DNA of 64,000 nucleotides from Chloroflexota bacterium (lineage in GTDB: Bacteria; Chloroflexota; Limnocylindria; Limnocylindrales; CSP1-4). A program made the position numbers and the translations under genes. Under the pieces are notes generated by a model, which did no database searches, was not told the origin of the DNA, and saw nothing but the letters and a program-made list of their open reading frames with translations. How positions within the stretch are numbered: position 1 is the first letter of the stretch; the number at the start of each line of letters is the position of its first letter. The stretch is taken from NCBI GenBank assembly GCA_947475545.1, contig CANJLL010000002.1, forward strand, positions 62,001 through 126,000. The letters run 5' to 3'. This document shows, in pieces, positions 58,449-64,000 of the stretch.

Positions 58449-59530
58449 CAGTCGGCCGGGAGGACCAGCGCCTGATCGGGCGCCCAGTCGAGCAGGACGT
58501 TGCCCTGTGGCGGAGCATCGCCCGGCCGGCGCAGGAGATCCAGTGTCCGATCGGGCCCGATCGCGACGGTCACGTACTCGAGCGGGCCGCCGAAGCGGGC
58601 ACCGCTCACGACGCCGGCCAACACGCCGCCTCCCTCGACCAGGCGGACCGCCTCCGGCCGGATGCCCACCCTGACCCTGCTGCCAACCGCCTGATCGGGC
58701 GTCCGCCTCGCCCGAATCCGGGTCGCCGTTGCTGGCGGGAATGGGTCGTCCAGCTCCACGATGGTCACGTCCGCCGCGTGTTCGACCACACGGCCCCAGA
58801 GCAGGTTGATGCGGCCCACGAAGTCGGCGACATAGACGCTTGTCGGGTCCGTGTACAGGTCGCGCGGGGCCGCGACCTGGGCGATCTTCGCCTGGCGCAT
58901 GACCACGACACGGTCGGACATCCCGAGGGCTTCGTCCTGGTCGTGGGTAACGTGGATCGTGGTGATCTGCAGGAGGCGCTGGATCCGACGGATCTCGACC
59001 CGCATGTACTCGCGCAGCTTGGCATCTAGCGCGCCCAGGGCCTCGTCCATCAAGAGGAGACGCGGCGAGAACGAGAGCGCTCGCGCCAGGGCCACGCGCT
59101 GGCGCTGCCCGCCCGACAGCTCCCAGGGGTGACGCTTGTCCATCCCATCGAGGCGGACCAGGTCCAGCATCTCCGTCACCCTGGCAGCGACCCGGTCGCG
59201 TGCCCATTTCCGCATCCGGAGTGGGTAGGCGATGTTGTCGCTGACGGTCATGTGCGGAAACAGGGCGTAGTCCTGGAACACCATCCCGAAGTTGCGGTCT
59301 CGGGCCGGGACGTTGGTGATGTCCTGACCATCCACGATGATCTGGCCAGCCGTGGGCTCCTCGTAGCCGCCGATCATCCGGACCGTCGTCGTCTTGCCAC
59401 AACCGGATGGGCCCAGCAGGGTGATGAACTCACCCTTGTTGATGTCCAGGTCGATTCCATCCACCGCCACGACGCCACCGAAGTGCTTCGTCAGCTGGCG
59501 CAGCGAGAGTACGACTGTGCCCTGATCCAC
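58448..59530 (-). CDS. PotA-like ABC transporter ATP-binding protein
   Basis: A 360-residue ATPase of the spermidine/putrescine group. Walker A GPSGCGKTTTV, Q-loop VFQDYALFPHMTV, signature LSGGQRQRVALARAL, Walker B LLLMDEALGALD and the switch HVTHDQDEAL are all intact. The C-terminal 120 residues form a TOBE regulatory domain (RVGIRPEAVRLVEG). GTG 59530 begins the protein. A 14-bp hairpin lies between this gene and the binding-protein gene upstream. Confidence 0.95.
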   Translation of the reverse strand: MDQGTVVLSLRQLTKHFGGVVAVDGIDLDINKGEFITLLGPSGCGKTTTVRMIGGYEEPTAGQIIVDGQDITNVPARDRNFGMVFQDYALFPHMTVSDNIAYPLRMRKWARDRVAARVTEMLDLVRLDGMDKRHPWELSGGQRQRVALARALSFSPRLLLMDEALGALDAKLREYMRVEIRRIQRLLQITTIHVTHDQDEALGMSDRVVVMRQAKIAQVAAPRDLYTDPTSVYVADFVGRINLLWGRVVEHAADVTIVELDDPFPPATATRIRARRTPDQAVGSRVRVGIRPEAVRLVEGGGVLAGVVSGARFGGPLEYVTVAIGPDRTLDLLRRPGDAPPQGNVLLDWAPDQALVLPAD

Positions 59531-59556
59531 CTGGCCCTCCTGCCACGGTGATGGAT

Positions 59557-59587
59557 CTGGCCGGCCGGGCTTCGCCCGGCCGGCCAG
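59557..59587 (-). terminator. Stable hairpin between binding-protein gene and ATPase gene
   Basis: CTGGCCGGCCGGGC-TTC-GCCCGGCCGGCCAG is a perfect 14-bp stem with a 3-nt loop, 10 nt after the binding-protein stop. It has no U-tract. Such intercistronic hairpins protect the upstream mRNA and lower downstream expression, giving an excess of binding protein. Confidence 0.6.
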
Positions 59588-59597
59588 CAGAAACGAG

Positions 59598-60740
59598 CTA
59601 GTTGCTCATCTTCTGGTTCCAGAGGGCGTTCCATGCCTCGCGGTTCGAGTTGATGTAGTCCGGAGCGACCTGGTACATGGATGCCATCTCGTCCACCGTG
59701 ACCGAGATCGTCTTGAGCTTGGGGTCCTGGGCGAACTCGGCGGAGACGGCCTTGCATGTCGGCAGGACGCCGTTCCGGAGGCCGAACAGGCGCTGGGCGT
59801 CGCAGCCAAGGTTGATCTGGAGCCACTTGAGCGCCATGTCGGCGTTCCTGGTCCCATGGATGATCTCGATCGTGTTCCAGTAGACCATGCTCTTGAAGGT
59901 GCCGGCCTTGGGGTAGACCATGCTCAGGTCAAAGCCCTGGTTCTTCATCGCCTGGACGGTCGCGGTGTGGGTGACGGCCGCGTAGACCTCCTTGTTGCTC
60001 AGCCAGGTCGTCAGCTCAGGCGTGGCTGCGTAGATCCGCGGTGCGGCTGTCTTGAGCTTGTCCATGGCGTCGCCGACCTTGGCCTTGTCTCCAAACCACG
60101 TGTTCGCCAGCCCGGCGATGATCAGCGGAGAGAACCCGACGGCCATCCCCGGGTAGGCGATCTTGCCCTTGAGCGCCGGGCTGAGGAGGTCGTCAAAGCT
60201 GGTCGGATCCGGCAGGCCCAGCTCCTTGAACTTGGCGGGCAGCCAGGTGATGACGACGGGGACGAGGGTGAACGCGGGCCCGTAGTCCTTGGTGAACTCG
60301 GCCTGGGTGAACAGGTCTCCCAGGGGCAGCTTCGTGTGGTCGACCTTGTCGATCAGGCCCTTCTGGATCAGCGTCAGCTCGGTCAGGCTGTCGACCTGCA
60401 TGACGTCGAACGGCGGGTCGCCCGCCGGGGCGGCCAGCAGCTTGGTGATGTTGTCGGACGGGTTGCCCAGGGAGTACTCAACCTTGGCGCCGGTCTGGGC
60501 CTCGAAGAGCGTTCCGGAGGTGGCCTTGACGCCGGCACCCCAGTCGCCGCCGAAGCTGGCGACCTTCAGCGTGCGGCCGGTCCACGAGGCCGGGCCGATC
60601 GTCGGGGCCACCGTGGGTGCCGTGCTGGCACCGGTGATGGGGGCTGCCGTGGGTGCGGGCGTCGCTCCGCTGGTGCACGCTCCGACGAGCATGGCCAGCG
60701 CGACTGGACCCGCAATTCGCCATGAGCCACGTCGCTGCAT
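59598..60740 (-). CDS. PotD-like substrate-binding lipoprotein, copy 1
   Basis: A 380-residue lipoprotein: IAGPVALAMLVGACTSG contains the lipobox with Cys22, followed by a Thr/Pro/Ala linker. The mature part has the PotD/iron-sugar-type pattern LKVASFGGDWGAGVKATSG, FDVMQVDSLTELTLIQKG, PVVITWLPAKFKELGLPDPT and MVYWNTIEIIHGTRNADMAL. ATG 60740 follows GGGGGAGG. It is closely related to the copy at 62743. The N-terminal FGGDW ligand loop is one residue longer than in copy 2. The exact ligand is unknown. Confidence 0.9.
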   Translation of the reverse strand: MQRRGSWRIAGPVALAMLVGACTSGATPAPTAAPITGASTAPTVAPTIGPASWTGRTLKVASFGGDWGAGVKATSGTLFEAQTGAKVEYSLGNPSDNITKLLAAPAGDPPFDVMQVDSLTELTLIQKGLIDKVDHTKLPLGDLFTQAEFTKDYGPAFTLVPVVITWLPAKFKELGLPDPTSFDDLLSPALKGKIAYPGMAVGFSPLIIAGLANTWFGDKAKVGDAMDKLKTAAPRIYAATPELTTWLSNKEVYAAVTHTATVQAMKNQGFDLSMVYPKAGTFKSMVYWNTIEIIHGTRNADMALKWLQINLGCDAQRLFGLRNGVLPTCKAVSAEFAQDPKLKTISVTVDEMASMYQVAPDYINSNREAWNALWNQKMSN

Positions 60741-60833
60741 CGCTGCCTCCCCCTACGCCTGCGGGATCGCAGGGCTCGAGCCAGTCCGGCCAGATGTCGG
60801 ACCTGACGACTCGGTGTTCGTGGGACGCCCGCG

Positions 60834-60863
60834 AGTATGCGCGGCGCGTCGCGGCAAATGCAA
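60834..60863 (-). promoter_or_regulatory. Promoter of binding-protein gene copy 1
   Basis: Minus-strand TTGCAT (60858-60863), an 18-nt spacer and CATACT (60834-60839). The region up to 60885 is conserved upstream of copy 2 at 63952-64000, including CCGAGGGAGCATCCGGGTAT. The 5' UTR is about 90 nt. Confidence 0.5.
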
Positions 60864-61004
60864 TACCCGGATGCTCCCTCGGCGACCGAGCGGACCGCAC
60901 GGGCCGCGCCTGGGGCCACTTGGCGCGGTTGCGAGGGAATCAGCCGCCGGTCCCGCCAGGATCCGAGGTCGTAGCGTGCGGCTCCCCTGCGGTCGGTCCC
61001 GCAG

Positions 61005-62072
61005 TCAGGCCAAGCGGTCGGCAAGCCAGTCGGCCATGCCGGCGTAGGCCTCGGTCTCGCTCCCGTTGGCGCAATGGCCGGCGCCGGGGTAGATCCTGAT
61101 GGCCTTGTCGGTGGATCGCGCTTCGTCATGGAGGCGCTGAACCCCTTCGACCGTGAAGATCGGGTCCCGCTCGCCGTGCACGATCAGCAGCGGGCACTCA
61201 ATCTTCTCGGCGAGCCCCTCCAGCGTCATTCGCGGCATGAGCTCGCTCATCGTGTCGTCGTCGGTGCCGAACAGGATCGCGAACTTGCGCAGGTACCACG
61301 GCCTCACATTGAGAATCTCAGCGGGGTAGTACGAGCCGCCGTTGACTACGCACGCGGCGATCCGCGGGTCGGTGGCGGCGGCGCGAGCCACGTAGTAGCC
61401 GCCGGTGCTCCGGCCCGAGATGGCGATCTTCCCGAAGCGCGGGTCGGCCTCCAGGTAGTCGACCATCGCGCTGTAGGCATGCTCGATCTCGATCTCGAGG
61501 TAGCCGTGGTTGAAGTAGCAGGTCACGCCCTGGCCCGGCCCGTCGATGTTCAGGACCGCCAGGCCGCGGTCGACCATGAGCTGGGCCTCGGCGGCAGTCT
61601 CCTCCTTGAAGCCCGTCGCACCCGGGATCACGATCACGATGGGACACTCGGGTCGGATGCGGGCCGGCAGCTGGATCCAGCCGTGCATCTTGATGCCCTT
61701 GTACGCGATGTTAACCTCTTCCAGCGGCGGAGCGGCCAGCCGGGCGGCCTGGGCGAAGGATTCGGTCAGCTTCCGGTAGAGGCGCAGCTTCTCCTCGTTC
61801 AGCTCGGTGATCCCGTACTGCCCCACGCGATAGGCGGCCTCGGCGTTGCGGTAGAACCGCCAGGCGGTGAGGGCGTGCCCGTCGCGCAGGGCCTGGTCCG
61901 CGTTCGCCCGGGCGGTGTCACCCAGGTCTTCGCAGACGGTCACCCAGTCCTCGTCGTGGGCCTCGGTCCGGTCGATGAGCCGAAGGTAGTCGCAGAAGTC
62001 CACGCCGCCGGAGAGCAGCCGCGACGGGACCTGGGCGACCGGGCGCTCTCGGGATTCGGCGTGCGCGTCCAT
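61005..62072 (-). CDS. Alpha/beta hydrolase related to FrsA/2,6-dihydropseudooxynicotine hydrolase
   Basis: A 355-residue hydrolase with an N-terminal helical region (ARANADQALRDGHALTAWRFYRNAEAAYRVGQ) and an alpha/beta core: VIVIPGATGFKEE (oxyanion), the nucleophile elbow ISGRSTGGYYVA, the acid in LIVHGERDPIF and the His in YPGAGHCANGS. This layout is shared with C-C bond hydrolases such as dihydropseudooxynicotine hydrolase. The gene sits between the two binding-protein genes on the same strand, so it may act on the imported compound; this is an inference from position. ATG 62072 follows AGGAGC. Confidence 0.82.
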   Translation of the reverse strand: MDAHAESRERPVAQVPSRLLSGGVDFCDYLRLIDRTEAHDEDWVTVCEDLGDTARANADQALRDGHALTAWRFYRNAEAAYRVGQYGITELNEEKLRLYRKLTESFAQAARLAAPPLEEVNIAYKGIKMHGWIQLPARIRPECPIVIVIPGATGFKEETAAEAQLMVDRGLAVLNIDGPGQGVTCYFNHGYLEIEIEHAYSAMVDYLEADPRFGKIAISGRSTGGYYVARAAATDPRIAACVVNGGSYYPAEILNVRPWYLRKFAILFGTDDDTMSELMPRMTLEGLAEKIECPLLIVHGERDPIFTVEGVQRLHDEARSTDKAIRIYPGAGHCANGSETEAYAGMADWLADRLA

Positions 62073-62231
62073 GGCAAGAAGCTCCTGGTTGGCAAGCGAT
62101 CGTTCGCGCTGGACGCGGGCGGTCGCCCCGCGATGTTCAGCGCGGTGTCAGCACCACTCCCCGATGTAGGTATTGTGCCTCGTCAGGGGCGCTGCAATGG
62201 GCGCGCGGAGCGTCCGCGGGCTTGCCGCCCC

Positions 62232-62690
62232 TCAGCCCAGCCTGGCCAGGGCCTGCTCGGCCTCCTCGCGCAACGGGAAGTAGGTCTCCATGTGCTGCTC
62301 GGCCACATCCGGATCGGTGTACTCCGTCGAGGATGTGCTCCGCCTGGCCTGAAATAGATCGCTGCGGGCTACCTCGTGGAGCGCGGCGACCAGCCACTCG
62401 CTGACTTCCAGCCTGCCCATCAATCGCACGGCTTCGCGGCGCTTCAAGTGGTGCTCGCTCCGCAACGCCGGGGCGAGATACTCCCTGACCCGCGGGTCGT
62501 CCGCGTGTCGCCGCAACGCGGCCAGGCCCTGCTGGTGTTCGCGCTCCCAGTTGGCGTCAGTCGCCCGTCACGACGCGGGGGCCCGCCAGGTGCGGCCACA
62601 CGGTGCCCGCCCAGCGTCGCCCAGTCGTGCAATGACGCAGGCCTGTGCCTGCTCCCCCAGGCCGTCGATCCATGCCTTGGAGGCCTGCCA
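62232..62690 (-). pseudogene. Decayed HEAT-like gene fragment
   Basis: The last part is an open frame (AALRRHADDPRVREYLAPAL, HHLKRREAVRLMGRLEVSEW, PLREEAEQALARLG) with helical, HEAT-like character, ending at 62232. Upstream the same protein seems to continue as ANWEREHQQGL and, in other frames, WIDGLGEQAQACVIARLGDAG, separated by a stop and frameshifts. No ATG or ribosome site fits. It lies between binding-protein copy 2 and the hydrolase and may be a remnant of the duplication event. Confidence 0.5.
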
Positions 62691-62701
62691 CGATGATGGA
62701 T

Positions 62702-62732
62702 CTGGCCGGCCCGGCTGGGCCCGGCCGGCCAG
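62702..62732 (-). terminator. Hairpin after binding-protein copy 2
   Basis: CTGGCCGGCC and GGCCGGCCAG (62723-62732) form a 10-bp stem, 11 nt after the copy 2 stop. It is a degenerate copy of the hairpin at 59557 and shows that the duplication included the 3' flank. Confidence 0.5.
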
Positions 62733-62742
62733 CAACGATCAG

Positions 62743-63858
62743 CTAGTTGCTCATCTTCTGGTTCCAGAGGGCGTTCCATGCCTCGCGGTTGGTGTTGATG
62801 TAGTCCGGATCGACCTGGTACATGGATGCCATCTGGTCCACCGTGACGGAGATCGTCTGGAACTTTGGATCCGTGGCGAATTCCGCAGACACCGACTTGC
62901 AGGTTGGCAGGACGCCGTTCCGCAGGCCAAACAGGCGCTGCGCCTCGCAGCCAAGGTTGATCTGGAGCCACTTGAGCGCCATGTCGGCGTTCCGGGTCCC
63001 ATGGATGATCTCGATCGTGTTCCAGTAGACCATGCTCTTGTAGGTGCCGACCTTGGGATAGACCATCCCCAGGTCGAAGCCCTGGTTCTTCTGCGCCTGG
63101 ACGGCCGCGGCGTGCGTGACGGCCGCGTAGACCTCCTTGTTGGTCAGCCAGGTCGTCATCTCAGGCGTGGCCGCGTAGATCCGCGGGGCGGCTGTCTTGA
63201 GCTTGTCCATGGCATCGCCGACCTTGCTCTTGTCGCCGAACCACGCGTTGGCAAGGCCGGCGAGGATCAGCGGAGAGAAGCCCACCGCCATGCCCGGGTA
63301 GGCGATCTTGCCCTTGAGCACCGGGTTCAGGAGGTCATCGAAGCTGGTTGGATCCGGCAGGCCCAGCTCCTTGAACTTGGCGGGCAGCCAGGTGATGACG
63401 ACGGGGACGAGGGCGAACGCGGGCCCGTAGTCCTTGGTGAACTCGGCCTGGGCGAACAGGTCGCCCAAGGGCAGCTTGGTGTGGTCGACCTTGTCGATCA
63501 GGCCCTTCTGGATCAGCGTCAGCTCGGTCAGGCTGTCGACCTGCATGACGTCGAACGGCGGGTCGCCCGCGGGAGCGGCCAGCAGCTTGGTGACGTTGTC
63601 GGACGGGTTGCCCAGGGAGTACTCGACCTTGGCCCCGGTCTGCGCCTCGAAGAGCGTTCCGGAGGTGGCCTTGACGCCGGCACCGGTGTCCTGGAACGTG
63701 GCGACCTTGAGCGTACGGCCGGTCCACGAGGTGGGCCCGATTGTTGGCGCCCCGCCGGCCCCGGTGGTGGGGACCGGAGTGGCTGCACTGCTGCACGCCC
63801 CCACGAGCATGGCCAATGCGACCCAGCCCGCCATGATCGATGTTCCACGTCGCCGCAT
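62743..63858 (-). CDS. PotD-like substrate-binding lipoprotein, copy 2
   Basis: A 371-residue paralogue of the protein at 59598, with lipobox ALAMLVGACSS. The mature parts are nearly identical (LTELTLIQKGLIDKVDHTKL in both), but the N-terminal ligand loop reads ATFQDTGAG instead of ASFGGDWGAG, and the linker is shorter. It has its own conserved promoter (63952-63979) and GGGGAG ribosome site. Two binding proteins may feed one transporter with different ligands or affinity. Confidence 0.9.
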   Translation of the reverse strand: MRRRGTSIMAGWVALAMLVGACSSAATPVPTTGAGGAPTIGPTSWTGRTLKVATFQDTGAGVKATSGTLFEAQTGAKVEYSLGNPSDNVTKLLAAPAGDPPFDVMQVDSLTELTLIQKGLIDKVDHTKLPLGDLFAQAEFTKDYGPAFALVPVVITWLPAKFKELGLPDPTSFDDLLNPVLKGKIAYPGMAVGFSPLILAGLANAWFGDKSKVGDAMDKLKTAAPRIYAATPEMTTWLTNKEVYAAVTHAAAVQAQKNQGFDLGMVYPKVGTYKSMVYWNTIEIIHGTRNADMALKWLQINLGCEAQRLFGLRNGVLPTCKSVSAEFATDPKFQTISVTVDQMASMYQVDPDYINTNREAWNALWNQKMSN

Positions 63859-63951
63859 TGTTGTCTCCCCTACGCCTGCGACGCCGCCAGATTGTGACCC
63901 GTCAGCCCGGACCCGGCGGGTGGCTCAACGTGTTCGCGGGACGCCCAGGGA

Positions 63952-63979
63952 ATTATGCGCTGCGTTGAGGCAACTGTAA
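63952..63979 (-). promoter_or_regulatory. Promoter of binding-protein gene copy 2
   Basis: Minus-strand TTACAG (63974-63979), a 16-nt spacer and CATAAT (63952-63957). The upstream block matches that of copy 1 with small insertions and deletions, so regulation is probably shared. Confidence 0.5.
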
Positions 63980-64000
63980 TACCCGGATGCTCCCTCGGCG

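Larger units (their letters stand above)
59545..60885. repeat. Binding-protein gene duplication unit, copy 1
   Basis: The gene, its downstream hairpin and its promoter block are similar to about 62690-64000 in the same orientation. The intervening 1.8 kb hold the hydrolase and a decayed gene. Confidence 0.8.
62690..64000. repeat. Binding-protein gene duplication unit, copy 2
   Basis: Same-orientation copy of 59545-60885; it may continue beyond the window edge, because similarity is still present at base 64000. Confidence 0.8.

Noticed and set aside
1-64000. CRISPR array, prophage or integrase-borne island
   Set aside because: No regularly spaced repeats, no cas genes despite two Cas4/RecB-like nucleases, and no phage structural or integrase genes were seen.

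Overview
The window is 64 kb of very GC-rich, gene-dense bacterial DNA with no rRNA, tRNA or CRISPR array that I can recognise. Frequent ATGA, GTGA and TGATG overlaps, GTG starts, an F420-type luciferase-like oxidoreductase, NrtR-controlled NAD salvage, and a pyrR-pyrB-pyrC order with overlapping starts suggest a Chloroflexota (Limnocylindria/Ellin6529-like) or actinobacterium-like organism; this is inference from gene content only. A striking regulatory trait is that about a dozen genes have a TANNNT -10 box exactly 6 or 7 nt before the start codon, the signature of leaderless mRNAs, while others have ordinary Shine-Dalgarno sites.

1-11.6 kb is mostly housekeeping on the minus strand: a pyrimidine operon (leader peptide, pyrR, pyrB, pyrC, with a PyrR-loop-like hairpin), a secreted double-psi barrel protein, an ECF sigma/anti-sigma pair, lipB coupled to a GalT-like protein lacking its nucleophile, an ADP-ribosylglycohydrolase fused to a phosphatase, a TMEM175-type channel and a luciferase-like oxidoreductase. 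11.8-25.6 kb holds a GH25 lysozyme, an HxlR regulator with a nested palindrome, an MFS pump, a molybdenum hydroxylase with its middle deleted beside a beheaded ARPP-1 gene, two PD-(D/E)XK-type nucleases sharing a promoter motif, and the nrtR-pnuC-nadR operon with an obvious operator.

25.6-41.8 kb is a graveyard and nursery of small accessory modules around a lipid-modification operon (SRPBCC, FAD oxidoreductase, DUF1365, cyclopropane synthase) with an 11-bp direct-repeat operator. The modules include VapBC, two copies of a RelE-like toxin locus (one with a decapitated antitoxin), DUF4160/DUF2442 remnants, an IS481 fragment, Fic, GNAT-DUF1778, a split DUF6036 gene and a frameshifted PIN gene. 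41.9-56.6 kb looks like a defence and repair neighbourhood: DUF2075 helicase with a nucleotidase, a PARG-like hydrolase, a four-gene run (TY-Chap chaperone-like, CbxX-type AAA+, SbcD-like phosphoesterase, YhaN-like SMC ATPase), BrnT, an HTH/unknown pair, and a NERD-helicase. 56.7-64 kb is a polyamine-type ABC transporter with a duplicated binding-protein gene flanking an alpha/beta hydrolase.

The most promising candidates for something undescribed are the TY-Chap/AAA+/SbcD/YhaN run, the ADP-ribose-related set (ARH-phosphatase fusion, ARPP-1, PARG-like) and the pyr leader.
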